A DNA stretch of 64,000 bases. Source: Nitrospinae bacterium bin107. Lineage in GTDB: Bacteria > UBA8248. The stretch lies in NCBI GenBank assembly GCA_002238965.1, contig MPNJ01000001.1, positions 1 through 64,000 on the forward strand, given 5' to 3'. Positions 25,941 through 35,624 of the stretch are shown piece after piece (positions within the stretch are counted from its first letter, which is position 1; each line of letters begins with the position of its first letter). The translations under genes were made by a program, and so were the position numbers. A model generated the notes under the pieces. That model searched no databases. It saw only the letters and a program-made list of their open reading frames with translations, and had not been told where the DNA came from.

Positions 25941-26216
25941 CACAAAGCGCGTGAGTATACAAAAATCTTCAAAAAAAGCAATTCTTTTTTTATGTATATA
26001 TCCTTATTTTTCAACCGATAAAAATGCATTGTTCAAAACATGTTTCATATCATGGGCGGATGAAATAGTTAGTCGAAAAAACGAAAATGGAAGCCGGAAA
26101 GATGAATTTCAGATGAGCAAATGTTGGAGATGAATTGTATGCGCACGCGTACATCAAGCCAAAACGACACAACGCAAGGATCGCTCAACAAATGTATTTG
26201 ACGATGAAGCTTGTGT
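25941..26216. other. AT-rich intergenic region
   Basis: Very AT-rich relative to the window; probably contains the promoter of the small acidic gene (minus strand). No gene or repeat recognised. Confidence 0.4.
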
Positions 26217-26882
26217 TTACGCCATGTCTTCTGCCTGAAATTCGATGCGCCCTCCCGGTGGTTCCACAACCAGGTGGAGCGCCTCGGCCAGTCTTCCCGA
26301 AAGATGCCACATCCCACAAATAAAAGTGAGTTCCACGATCTGCCGATTGGAGAAATATTTTTTCATCTCATTGAATGCGAAGTCATTGTTCTTCGCCCTG
26401 AACTTCGATACTTCATCCGCCCAACGGATAACGGCTTTCTCCTTGTCATCGAACAAATCACTTTCATTCCAATCATCGCCTTCCAACATGTTGATTTGAT
26501 CCTGCGTAAGACCCAGAGCTCGACCGAGCTCCACATTGTGCCCGATTCAGTTGTTGCACTCTGTCAAAATGGCCGTTTTGACTATGACCAGTTCCATGAG
26601 TCGAATGTAATCGGACTCCGTTTTCAATCGATTCGTACGGAGCTTCTGGTCGAGCAACATCCATCCTTCCACAGTAGGGGGTGAATTTCCCAAAAGCTGT
26701 AAAAAGCGTGGGACAGTGCCCCACATCCGTTTCGACCAATCGTAGAGCGGAGCGAGTTCTTCCTTGAGTTCGTCGGGAACATTGTCAGGATCGACGAAAG
26801 GCAACCTTGGTAAAGGACATGCCATCATCTCATCGGTCACGCCCAAACTATCCGGCAAACTTGTTCCTTCGTCTACAGGCAT
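26217..26882 (-). CDS. CMD/AhpD-like selenoprotein candidate (in-frame TGA read as selenocysteine)
   Basis: 221 residues if the TGA at 26549-26547 is read through. The two flanking open stretches are in the same frame, and together give a normal-length carboxymuconolactone-decarboxylase-family protein: PLPRLPFVDPDNVPDELKEE, ELVIVKTAILTECNN, [TGA], IGHNVELGRALGLTQDQI, then DKEKAVIRWADEV and SNRQIVELTFICGM. The TGA falls on the second position of the family C-x-x-C-x-x-H redox motif, giving C-N-N-U-I-G-H. A SECIS-like hairpin begins 15 nt later. Expected role: thiol/selenol peroxidase or oxidoreductase. AAGGAG lies 8 nt before the ATG at 26882, 31 bp after the upstream molybdenum hydroxylase gene. 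A nonsense mutation is the alternative, but the exact site argues against it. Confidence 0.8.
26516..26531 (-). promoter_or_regulatory. Bacterial SECIS-like hairpin
   Basis: In the mRNA, GAGCUC-GGUC-GAGCUC forms a perfect 6-bp stem, extendable by two wobble pairs, with the tetraloop GGUC. The loop starts 21 nt after the UGA. The E. coli fdhF SECIS presents the same GGUC loop to SelB at a similar distance. Confidence 0.7.
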
Positions 26883-26913
26883 TGGATTCTCCTTGAAAAG
26901 TGTCGGGTGTGAT

Positions 26914-29163
26914 TTATACGCTGTTCGTAGCCAGAGCCTCTCGAATATGATGCGGGCCAACAGGTAATGAGAAAACTGGTGTACCAACAGCGTCTTGAAT
27001 GGCATTCACAATCGCCGCCGCAGTCGCCACAATGGGCGGTTCACCCACTCCTCGCATCCCATAGGGCGTACCCTCGGCCGGGTTATCATACAAAACGGCA
27101 TTCAATTCAGGCATATCCATGCTGGTAGGTATCAGATATTCATGGAAGGTATCGCCGTGCAAATTACCATCCGGGCGCCTGGGTTGCTCTTCCATGAGGG
27201 CCAATCCGAGTCCCTGGAGCATGGCGCCTTCAATTTGTCCCACCACGGACAATGGGTTTATGGCAAATCCCACGTCCTGCACGCATGTAAGGCGCAAAAC
27301 CCTGACCTCACCAAGCTCCGGATTCACGGCTACATCCGCCACCTGTCCGGTATGTATCGGACATGGGGGAGGCTTTGCACTTTCACCTTGTCCGATTAAA
27401 AATCCCTGAATTTCAGGCGCCGCCTTGGCCACCTGTGCAAGAGACATAGCTCGGTCGGGCGCTGAAGCCACTTTGACTTGTCCATCTTCCAAAACCAGAT
27501 CATCCGCAGCGGCTTCGAGTTTTATACTCGCCACATTCAAGATTTTGTTCCGCAAATCACGGGCGGCACTCAAAGTTGCCATTCCAACCGCGCGCGTCGC
27601 CTTACTGCCCGACGCCGCCGATGATTCGGGAACCGAATCCGTATCTCCGTTCGTGTACCGCACTTCATCCAAACCAACGCCCAATTCCTCTGCGGCAAGT
27701 TGGCATATGGAAGTGCTCATGCCTGTGAGATTCACCGTTCCCGCTACCACTTGTACGGTGCCGTCTTGATTCAGGCGGACAGTGCAACTAGACGCCTCCC
27801 CGGGCCCGGGCCAATATCCGCAAGCAATGCCGCGGCCGAGCTTCCAGCCATCTCCCTCAAGCTCTCCGTTAGCCTCAATTTTCTTTCCCCACATGCCTTC
27901 CACGGCTGTTGAGTCAAGCACACTACGCATGGATGGAGCCGGCTCCTTCCCAGCCAGCGTCTCATCTCCGGGCCGAAGGGAATTTATTCTCCTTATCTCG
28001 AGTGGGTCAATCCCCATCTCGCGCGCGATGATGTCCATCTGCACTTCAGTGGCAAAGTGGTACTGGGGACCGCTGGGAGCACGCACGGGACCACAAACAG
28101 GGCCATTGGTATATACCGTACAAGCACTGATTCTTACGTTGGGGATACGATACGAGCATGAACCCATCAGCATCTTGCTACTGCATTGAAACGGTGCACC
28201 TCGGCCATAGGCGCCATGATCCATCGTGACATCAAGCTCCCGAGCGACAAATGTACCATCATTCTTAACCGCTGTGCGTATCGTGATGAAATGCGGGTGT
28301 CTCGGATTCACCCCGATATGATCTTCCTCGCGCGTCATCTCCATGCGCACGGACTGGTCAGTTTTCAAAGCCAAAAGAGCGGCTAGGTGCTCATAAGTAC
28401 TCTTTAGCTTAGCGCCAAACCCACCGCCGATTTCAGTAGGAATGACACGAACGTGTGTCGCCGGGAGGCCAAGCGCCTCAGCCACATCCGCCCGGATGGA
28501 CCATGCATCCTGCGTGGTTGTCCAGATTGTGACTTTTCCGTCTGCACCTGCCTCGGCAACGCAAGCGTGAGGCTCAATATAGCCGGCATGTACGAATGGT
28601 GTAGAAAATGTGTGCTCAAAAATGCGATCCGCCTCTTTGTATCCGGCGTCGACATTTCCAATTTCTTTTTCAAATCGGGCGATAATGTTTTTGTCTGCAT
28701 TCGGGCCAAGTCCCAAATCTTGCCAATCTTCGTGGACGGCAAGACCCTCGCCTGCCCGGCTGTCCAAGCCGTTTACCACTGGCTCTAAAACTTCATAGTC
28801 CACCTGAATCGATTCAATGGCCGCTTGAGCGGCATCCATATCTTCGGCGGCCACAGCAGCCACAGGTTCTCCGCCATATCGAACAAAGCCATCCTGCGCA
28901 AACCAACTCTGATCTTTGATGTTGGCGCCGAATCGAATGCGGGGGGCGTCATCTCGCGTCACGACCGCACGGACTCCAGGTATCTTGCGCGCTGCGTTCG
29001 CATCTACGCTCAGTACTTTCGCATACGGATGCGGACTACCCAAGACTAGACCGATGAGTGAACGGCTCGATGGAACGTCAGCCGCATATTTTGCACTGCC
29101 AGCTACTTTGTCAGGTGCATCGATTCGTGTAAGGCCCATGCCCGCGACTTTATAGTCTGTCAT
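26914..29163 (-). CDS. Xanthine dehydrogenase-family molybdopterin-binding large subunit
   Basis: 749 aa. Mo hydroxylase large subunit (aldehyde/CO/nicotinate dehydrogenase superfamily). Seen: N-terminal hammerhead domain (GSAKYAADV, RYGGEPVAAVAAED), the cofactor segment EIGGGFGAKL, later VCGPVRAPSGPQ and the C-terminal catalytic glutamate in GMRGVGEPPIVATAAAIVNA. The CoxL-type active-site loop with Cys is not obvious, so it is not a true CO dehydrogenase. No FAD or 2Fe-2S subunit genes are adjacent, so partners are encoded elsewhere or it uses another donor. GAGG precedes the ATG at 29163. The selenoprotein candidate is 31 bp downstream on the same strand. Confidence 0.88.
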   Translation of the reverse strand: MTDYKVAGMGLTRIDAPDKVAGSAKYAADVPSSRSLIGLVLGSPHPYAKVLSVDANAARKIPGVRAVVTRDDAPRIRFGANIKDQSWFAQDGFVRYGGEPVAAVAAEDMDAAQAAIESIQVDYEVLEPVVNGLDSRAGEGLAVHEDWQDLGLGPNADKNIIARFEKEIGNVDAGYKEADRIFEHTFSTPFVHAGYIEPHACVAEAGADGKVTIWTTTQDAWSIRADVAEALGLPATHVRVIPTEIGGGFGAKLKSTYEHLAALLALKTDQSVRMEMTREEDHIGVNPRHPHFITIRTAVKNDGTFVARELDVTMDHGAYGRGAPFQCSSKMLMGSCSYRIPNVRISACTVYTNGPVCGPVRAPSGPQYHFATEVQMDIIAREMGIDPLEIRRINSLRPGDETLAGKEPAPSMRSVLDSTAVEGMWGKKIEANGELEGDGWKLGRGIACGYWPGPGEASSCTVRLNQDGTVQVVAGTVNLTGMSTSICQLAAEELGVGLDEVRYTNGDTDSVPESSAASGSKATRAVGMATLSAARDLRNKILNVASIKLEAAADDLVLEDGQVKVASAPDRAMSLAQVAKAAPEIQGFLIGQGESAKPPPCPIHTGQVADVAVNPELGEVRVLRLTCVQDVGFAINPLSVVGQIEGAMLQGLGLALMEEQPRRPDGNLHGDTFHEYLIPTSMDMPELNAVLYDNPAEGTPYGMRGVGEPPIVATAAAIVNAIQDAVGTPVFSLPVGPHHIREALATNSV

Positions 29164-29268
29164 TTCCACCTCATTGAGAAATATGGCTTAATTCATCGGG
29201 TTTAATGTTAAGTACTATAAGTTAGTTGTTTTGCACCGAGCAACGTTACAATTTGATCAGCGATTCGT

Positions 29269-29670
29269 CTATTCCGGAATATCTGGTGGTCTCACACCAT
29301 GCGTGGCTCGAATTTTCGTTTTGATATTTCCTCTAACGTTAAAATCCCCTTCAATCCACACCCATTTCGGCGCGCAAACCTCAACCAAGTCGTCAAGGAT
29401 GGTGCTGACCACCTGTTCATGAAATATTTCCCGGTCCCTGTAATTATTGATGTAGAGTTTTAAGGATTTCAACTCCACTATCATTTCACTAGGAACGTAT
29501 TTGATACGAATTGTGGCGAAGTCGGGAAAATTACTGAGCGGGCAAAGACAAGTGAATTCGGGAATGGTGAAATCTACAACGTAATCGCGCTGCATTGATG
29601 GATTCGGAACGGCTTCGAGCTTCGCCTCCGCAATCAACTTCGCGCCATATTTCATCTCGCCTTGAGACAT
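29269..29670 (-). CDS. queF: NADPH-dependent 7-cyano-7-deazaguanine reductase
   Basis: 133 aa, the short unimodular QueF type. It reduces preQ0 to preQ1 in queuosine synthesis. Seen: substrate/catalytic segment FTCLCPLSNFPDFATIRIKY with the nucleophilic Cys and following Asp, ELKSLKLYINNYRD (the family E-(S/L)-K-S-x-K-x-Y motif) and a C-terminal IKTKIRATHGV. It follows the alcohol dehydrogenase gene by 5 bp, so it is probably in the same operon, though a metabolic link is not obvious. Confidence 0.93.
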   Translation of the reverse strand: MSQGEMKYGAKLIAEAKLEAVPNPSMQRDYVVDFTIPEFTCLCPLSNFPDFATIRIKYVPSEMIVELKSLKLYINNYRDREIFHEQVVSTILDDLVEVCAPKWVWIEGDFNVRGNIKTKIRATHGVRPPDIPE

Positions 29671-29675
29671 TGTCG

Positions 29676-30728
29676 TTATGCTCCAGGAGTCAGGTTCACC
29701 AACAAAGCGCCATCTTTTCGAGCCACAAACGTATCGTGCGCTTCTTGGTATTCTCTGAGGGGGAACCGATGGGTAATGTATGGGTCCACACTCATCCTGC
29801 CAGCTTGAATGAGTGATAATACTTCATCTCCACAGTTGGGATTCGCCCGAACACCAAAAATATCCATTTCCTCCAGCACGACGCGCTTCCATGCCATATC
29901 AGGAATGTTGTCCGGTATGCCGGTAATGGCGACTCGCGCGCCTTTGCCGCCACAGTCCACACTCCATTTGAAGCTATCCGTGGTTCCAGCCGTCTCCAGC
30001 ACGACGTTGGCTTTTTTCCCGCGGGTCATCTCTTCTATCCGTTCCGGCACACCGCCATCTCGGTAACTGACAACTTCGGCGCCTTGTTCCTCTAGAATCT
30101 CGAGCCTCCTGCCACCGCCCACAACGATTATGCGTCCTGCGCCCATCGCCTTGACGGATTCATATGCAAAAACACCGATGGGTCCGGAACCCAATATCAC
30201 GACCGTATCGCCAGGATTGATCCCAGCACGCTTCGCCGTCCAGAGCCCGCAAGCAGCAGGGTCCACGGCCGACCCATACTCAAGCGACATTCCCTCGGGC
30301 ATTTTGTGCAACGCACGTATGTTGTTGACGACATACTCCGCATACGAGCCTTGCGTGATATGCCCGTACTGCCTATGACCAGTGACTGTATTCCCGTAAT
30401 TATAACAGAGATTATAACGGCCTATGAGGCACATGCGACAGGCGCCGCATCCAGCATGGCTCGTCCCAGCCACGGCATCACCCATACCGAGACCGAAACC
30501 CTCAGTCATCGGGCCCATAGCCACAATTCTGCCCGACCATTCATGCCCCAGGATGGCCGGAAGCCGGGGCGGCCAGTTGGGGAGGTGACCGCCTTTGATG
30601 ATCTCTATGTCTGTACCACAAATCGTGGTGCATTCCACTTTCACGAGCACTTCCCCGATGCCCGGTTCCGGAACGGGAACGGACTGTATTTCCAAATTTT
30701 CAGGTGCGGTCATCACGACCGCTTCCAT
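29676..30728 (-). CDS. Zinc-dependent medium-chain alcohol dehydrogenase
   Basis: 350 aa. MDR-family NAD(P)-dependent oxidoreductase. Seen: catalytic-zinc segment TTICGTDIEIIKGG, GHEWSGRIVAMG, structural-zinc cysteines CGACRMCLIGRYNLC and Rossmann motif VVILGSGPIGVFAYE. Similar to sorbitol/threonine dehydrogenase-like enzymes; substrate unknown. The ATG at 30728 has AGGAG 5 nt upstream; in-frame ATGs at 30776 and 30800 would add 16 or 24 residues without better ribosome sites. Confidence 0.88.
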   Translation of the reverse strand: MEAVVMTAPENLEIQSVPVPEPGIGEVLVKVECTTICGTDIEIIKGGHLPNWPPRLPAILGHEWSGRIVAMGPMTEGFGLGMGDAVAGTSHAGCGACRMCLIGRYNLCYNYGNTVTGHRQYGHITQGSYAEYVVNNIRALHKMPEGMSLEYGSAVDPAACGLWTAKRAGINPGDTVVILGSGPIGVFAYESVKAMGAGRIIVVGGGRRLEILEEQGAEVVSYRDGGVPERIEEMTRGKKANVVLETAGTTDSFKWSVDCGGKGARVAITGIPDNIPDMAWKRVVLEEMDIFGVRANPNCGDEVLSLIQAGRMSVDPYITHRFPLREYQEAHDTFVARKDGALLVNLTPGA

Positions 30729-30903
30729 CTTGTCTCCTACCTCTTCACCGTAGCGCACATCAAATTCTGAGGACATAAAATCTTGTTCTCCTAAACTCAT
30801 TCGTATTCGAGATTACAATCAATAATGAAAGCAAACTTTTTGGGGAATTGAATAAATACATTCCCGCAAGTAGTTCAATTCGATAAAACTATGAAGCATA
30901 ATA

Positions 30904-33900
30904 TCAGGCGTGGATTTCTCCTTCTTTCTGCGGAGAATGTACATCCACTTCTTCTCTCGTAAGCCATTTGCCCGTCCATATACGCCACCAAAACCGGCCG
31001 AAGTCGTTTCCAATTAAAGAGATTACAGGAACCAGAACAAGCGTTATCACCGTGGCGAAAAGCAGCCCGAAACACAGACTAATCGCCATGGGAATCAAGA
31101 ATTGCGCCTGAAAACTTTTCTCGAACAACATCGGCCCCAATCCTGCGGCGGTCGTCATTGTCGTTAGAACAATCGCTCTCCATCTTGCGATACCGGCCTG
31201 CTGTAGCGCATCTACTATCGGCATTCCGTCTTTGATACTCCGATTTGCGAAATCCAAAAGCACCAAAGAGTCATTCACCACAACCCCGGTAAGCGCCAAG
31301 ATGCCAAACATACTCAATATGGAGATATCGTACCCTAGGATGATATGCCCCCAAATGGCGCCAACAATCCCAAACGGAATCGCGCTCATGACGACTATGG
31401 GCTGGAAATAGCTTCTGAACAGAGTGGCCAAAATCGCAAAAATGACGGCAATCGCTAGCGCAAAGGCGCGAAACAGACTGTTGAATGACTCCTGCGTCTC
31501 TTTTGCCTGACCTTCGAATCTAACTCCTACTCCGTGTTGGCGGTTCAGGAACTTCGGGAAGAAATTCGCCTTCAAGTCGTTCAGAACCTCGGTGGGATTG
31601 GCCCGGCCCTGGTTGATTTCAGCTGTTACGTTGATCGCCCTTGCTCTGGACACACGCCTGATTTCATCAAGCCCTTGAACCATCTCGACTTCCGCCACCT
31701 CATGGAAAGGGATTTCGGCCCCTGAGGACGTCCTGACTCTCATTTTCCTGATGTCTTCGATAGAGCGCCTCTCCTCGGGCGGATAGCGAAGTTTGACCTT
31801 CACGTCATCCCGGCCGCGTTGTAGACGCAGGACCTGCAGCCCGAAAAAGCGCGCGCGCAACTGACGCCCCAAGTCATCGAGGCTCACGCCAAGCACCCGC
31901 GCCTGTGGCTTCAATGATGTTCTGAATTCAAGCTTTCCGGGCCTGAAGTCATCTTGAATGTCATATATACCAGGATATTTTGTTAACTCCCGCTTGAATT
32001 CCGTGGATACACTTCTCAATGTCTCGATGTCATCACCATAGAACTGCACATCGATAGGTTTACCGCCAGGCGGGCCGGCTCTCCCGGAACCGAAAGTTAG
32101 GCTCAATACATCCGGAATTTTTCCTGTATTTTCGCGCCAGCGATTTGTAATTTCCTCCCCACTAATTCCTCTGGCCTCCGAGGGCAGCAACTCCACAATC
32201 AAATGCGCCATATGGCTGCCCCCCGCGACACGCTCACGGTTTTGGCCAAATTGCTCGCCCAGCGTCGTGAATATATGTTTCACGATCGGCTCACCCGTTT
32301 TCGAACGAAAAACCTCATCAAGGGCAACGGCTGCCTGCTCAATCCTTTGCGCCGCGTTTCGCGTTTGCCGAATCGGGGTTCCCGGAGGGAACAGAATTCT
32401 GGCTTCCACCCAATCGGAATCGAGCTTAGGGAAAAACAAAAATCTCACATGCCCACCCACGGCCAATCCTACTGTCACCATAAAAACCACCAAAGCCAGA
32501 GAGATGACCAGATATCTGGCGTTGAGACAAAATTTCAGAATCGGCGCATAAAACCGATAGATAAGCCAGTTGATTGCACTATCGATGGCTTTCCTCACGC
32601 GCGCTGATATTCCACCCGACCTGGGCGACCTCACCCAATGACCCAAATGAGCCGGCAGAATAAATAATGACTCGATAAGAGAAGCGATTAACGCGGCGAT
32701 GATAGCCGCCGGAAGCACCGCCATGAATTTCCCGACAGTTCCTTCCACCATAAGCAAGGGAGCGAAAGCCACAATAGATGTCACGACAGTGGCGATAACC
32801 GGCAGGACAACTTCATAACAGCCGTCGATAGCGGCCTGAACGCGATTCTTCCCTCTTTCCATATGGGAATAGATATTTTCAGCCACTACAATGGCGTCGT
32901 CCACCAGTATCCCTAAAACCATGATGAAGGCGAACATCGAGAGCATATTGAGAGTACCGCCGGTGAAATTCAAAAAACCGAGCGCCGTCAACAGGGAGAC
33001 GGGAATTCCCATGGCCACCCAAAATGAAAGACGAATGTTTAAAAACAACCACATGGAGAAGAAAACCAAAACGAGTCCGACGCGCCCGTTTCTCATTAAA
33101 AGATCGAGCCGGTCCTGTATCAAACGCGATGTATCCGCCCAATGGACCAAATCCAACCCTTCAGGTAATTCCTCGCGCTTTTTCTTAACGTATCCAACTG
33201 CTGCTTTAGAAATCGAAAGCGCATCTTCCTCATCGGTTCTATACACCGTGATGAGCGCAGCCGGTTTCCCATCGAACCGACCCGTTTTATCGCTTTCTTC
33301 AAAAGCATCGACCACTCGAGCAATATCACCGAGTCTCAAGATGGTACCGTCTTGTCGGGTGAGTATTTCCAGGCGCTCGAATTCCAGACCCGTGTAACGC
33401 TTCCCCAATGTCCTGATTCTGATTCTTCGCTCCGCTGAGCGGATATCCCCACCTGAGAGTTCAAGCACGTTTTTGCGAATGATATTTCCAACTCGCTCAA
33501 AAGTGAGCCCAAAGCGGCGCAACATCTCCTCTGAAACTTGGATTGATATTTCCCAATCTCTCAAGCCGCTCAAAACCACTTTGGAAATGTTGGGCATTTC
33601 CAGCAATTCATCTTTGATCTCCGTGGCTTTTCGTTTCAGGACTTCTTCCGAAACATTGCCAAACAATGAGATGTCAATTACCTGAAGTATCCGCTTCACT
33701 TCCGAAACGATGGGCCTTTCTATATCCTCGGGCAATGTTTTGATGCGGTCGATTTCGCTTCTGATATCTTCCATCAAATCCCGGGAACTCTTGATCCAAG
33801 CATGCAGTTCCGCTGCAATTTCACATCGCCCTTCATAGGCAACCGAAGTGATTTTTTTTACCCCCTCGACACCGGTCAAGGCTTCTTCGATTTTGATGCA

Positions 33901-34092
33901 AACTCCCTCTTCCACCTCCATAGGACTCGCGCCCTCCCACGTTACTTTGACGCTAACCCGATCTAGGGCGAATTGAGGGATCAATTCGCTACGAATTTGA
34001 AAAACGGCGAAAACGCCGATGATTATCATTATCACCATCAAAAGGTTGGCGAAAACGGTATGGCGTGCAGACCAAGCCAGAATTTGCTTCAT
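30904..34092 (-). CDS. RND-family efflux transporter inner-membrane pump
   Basis: 1062 aa, full length for an HAE/AcrB-like RND pump. TM1 (TVFANLLMVIMIIIGVFAVF), porter subdomains, the TM4 proton-relay acids in GILVDDAIVVAENIYSHME, a duplicated second half (GVVVNDSLVLLDFANR in TM10) and a C-terminal TM bundle ending LVLVPVISLI are seen. It exports hydrophobic or toxic compounds using the proton gradient. The start overlaps the adaptor gene stop by 4 bp (ATGA), showing translational coupling. No outer-membrane TolC-type gene is adjacent. Confidence 0.92.
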   Translation of the reverse strand: MKQILAWSARHTVFANLLMVIMIIIGVFAVFQIRSELIPQFALDRVSVKVTWEGASPMEVEEGVCIKIEEALTGVEGVKKITSVAYEGRCEIAAELHAWIKSSRDLMEDIRSEIDRIKTLPEDIERPIVSEVKRILQVIDISLFGNVSEEVLKRKATEIKDELLEMPNISKVVLSGLRDWEISIQVSEEMLRRFGLTFERVGNIIRKNVLELSGGDIRSAERRIRIRTLGKRYTGLEFERLEILTRQDGTILRLGDIARVVDAFEESDKTGRFDGKPAALITVYRTDEEDALSISKAAVGYVKKKREELPEGLDLVHWADTSRLIQDRLDLLMRNGRVGLVLVFFSMWLFLNIRLSFWVAMGIPVSLLTALGFLNFTGGTLNMLSMFAFIMVLGILVDDAIVVAENIYSHMERGKNRVQAAIDGCYEVVLPVIATVVTSIVAFAPLLMVEGTVGKFMAVLPAAIIAALIASLIESLFILPAHLGHWVRSPRSGGISARVRKAIDSAINWLIYRFYAPILKFCLNARYLVISLALVVFMVTVGLAVGGHVRFLFFPKLDSDWVEARILFPPGTPIRQTRNAAQRIEQAAVALDEVFRSKTGEPIVKHIFTTLGEQFGQNRERVAGGSHMAHLIVELLPSEARGISGEEITNRWRENTGKIPDVLSLTFGSGRAGPPGGKPIDVQFYGDDIETLRSVSTEFKRELTKYPGIYDIQDDFRPGKLEFRTSLKPQARVLGVSLDDLGRQLRARFFGLQVLRLQRGRDDVKVKLRYPPEERRSIEDIRKMRVRTSSGAEIPFHEVAEVEMVQGLDEIRRVSRARAINVTAEINQGRANPTEVLNDLKANFFPKFLNRQHGVGVRFEGQAKETQESFNSLFRAFALAIAVIFAILATLFRSYFQPIVVMSAIPFGIVGAIWGHIILGYDISILSMFGILALTGVVVNDSLVLLDFANRSIKDGMPIVDALQQAGIARWRAIVLTTMTTAAGLGPMLFEKSFQAQFLIPMAISLCFGLLFATVITLVLVPVISLIGNDFGRFWWRIWTGKWLTREEVDVHSPQKEGEIHA

Positions 34093-35414
34093 TGCGTGGA
34101 TGCCCCGCCAGGAATCCCGTTTTGTTCGTTGAGTATCATGCCGGAGACGGGCTCGGGGACAGCGGAAAGAATGATACGGGCGTTTTCACTCACTCCATTT
34201 CTGATCACGACGCCATCCTGAGCTTTTCGAATCACTTCCACTTTTTGAATCCTTAATTTCCCTTCGTCCAACAAATAAACGTGATCCCGTTCACGCAATG
34301 CGGTGTGCGGAATGACGAAAACGCCTGGCATCGTGATGCCTTCGATTTTCACTTCAACGAACATCCCCACAAAAAGGGGAGGGTGCTCTCCAGATATCCA
34401 ATTTTTCATGGGTTCAGAAATTTCAACTACGAGTGTGAGCGCGCGCGTGGACTCATCCAGCCCGGAATCCACGAGAGACACCCGCCCAGTCCATTCAAAC
34501 TTTTTGCCGAACTGACTCCAGGATACTCTGGCAGCGGGGAAAAAAGGCTTTACCTCTTCTTGGCTACGAGGAAAAGATACTTCCCGAATACGGCGAAACG
34601 CCCAGCGCGCATCCTCAACCGGCAATGAAACAGGGACTTCCAGTGCTGAAACATCATAAATTTTTCCCACGGATTTACCCGCACTGGCGAAATCTCCTAC
34701 ATCCAAACTCGTCTCTCGCACCCGAGCATCAAAAGGAGCCACGATTTTGGTCCGAGACAATTGCAGAGTCGCTCTTTTGAGTTCCGATTGGTTCGCTCTC
34801 AACGCCGCGCGTTTCTGTCTCAACTGAACGGGCAGCAGCGCCAGCATGTTCCTGATAGACTGAACCGTTCTCTCCTGCCTGAGAAAATTCTGTTGAGACT
34901 GATCGTATTGACCAGAAGAAATAACGCCTTGTCTTCGCAATCTTTCGTTGCGTTCCATTTCCTGAGCAACTAACTCCATATGGCGTTCGGTGATGTCCAG
35001 ATCGGCCTGGTGATTCTTCTCCTCCTGCCTCAATCGAGCGATATCGGCTCTGAGTTGCGCGATTTCCGCTTTTCGCCGCTCGATGGCGAGTTTGTAATCC
35101 GCAGGGTCGATTCGGAAAAGCACATCCCCTTTCTTGATGAAGCCGCCGGTCCTGAACCCAGATGATCGCATGACCACTTTCCCGGATACTTCAGGCACGA
35201 TGGAAAGCTCCGTTTTGGGCCGAACGGTTCCGAACCCCTTGACCCAAAAGGTTTTGTCCTGTTTTTTCAAGAGCATGGTCCTGACGAATCTGCGTGGTGC
35301 GGTGGGAGTCACTGTCTCGGGTTCTGGTCGATTCTCGATCAGCAACTTCGTGATCGCTACGCCTACTACAAGAACCAGAACGGCAAGAATGAGGAAGATT
35401 TTTTGACGAGACAT
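34089..35414 (-). CDS. RND efflux periplasmic adaptor (MFP/HlyD family)
   Basis: 441 aa. N-terminal membrane anchor (FLILAVLVLVVGVAITKLLI), lipoyl half-motif VSGKVVMRSSGFRTGGFIKK, long coiled-coil hairpin (residues about 105-205, rich in Q, R, E), then LSRTKIVAPFDARVRETSLD, the second lipoyl half, and beta-barrel segments. It links the RND pump to an outer-membrane channel. First gene of a two-gene operon. An inverted repeat 84 bp upstream may be its operator. Confidence 0.9.
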   Translation of the reverse strand: MSRQKIFLILAVLVLVVGVAITKLLIENRPEPETVTPTAPRRFVRTMLLKKQDKTFWVKGFGTVRPKTELSIVPEVSGKVVMRSSGFRTGGFIKKGDVLFRIDPADYKLAIERRKAEIAQLRADIARLRQEEKNHQADLDITERHMELVAQEMERNERLRRQGVISSGQYDQSQQNFLRQERTVQSIRNMLALLPVQLRQKRAALRANQSELKRATLQLSRTKIVAPFDARVRETSLDVGDFASAGKSVGKIYDVSALEVPVSLPVEDARWAFRRIREVSFPRSQEEVKPFFPAARVSWSQFGKKFEWTGRVSLVDSGLDESTRALTLVVEISEPMKNWISGEHPPLFVGMFVEVKIEGITMPGVFVIPHTALRERDHVYLLDEGKLRIQKVEVIRKAQDGVVIRNGVSENARIILSAVPEPVSGMILNEQNGIPGGASTQ

Positions 35415-35497
35415 GATTTAATCAGTATCTCCTCTACAAGCGGCGGCGCCAAACTTTCCGTGACATACTTCCCATGCGGCTTATCCAGGAACGCCAG

Positions 35498-35517
35498 TTT
35501 CTCGGAAATTCGAGAAA
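35498..35517. promoter_or_regulatory. Inverted repeat between the efflux operon and the hydrolase gene
   Basis: TTTCTCG-GAAATT-CGAGAAA, 7-bp perfect arms, in the divergent intergenic space; a candidate repressor site for the efflux genes. No regulator gene is adjacent. Confidence 0.4.
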
Positions 35518-35624
35518 AACCGTGTATTGTATGCCTTCTTACTCCTATCAGCAGTAGCCCTGTGTGTCAAAAACCCGGTATTCTCTAATCAATTGTAATT
35601 TAATACATTAAAAAGGAAACTAAA

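Noticed and set aside
26217-27005. Two separate small genes, or a pseudogene, in place of the CMD-like gene
   Set aside because: Both parts are in the same frame, the only interruption is TGA exactly at the catalytic C-x-x-C position, and a SECIS-like hairpin follows; there is no other damage.
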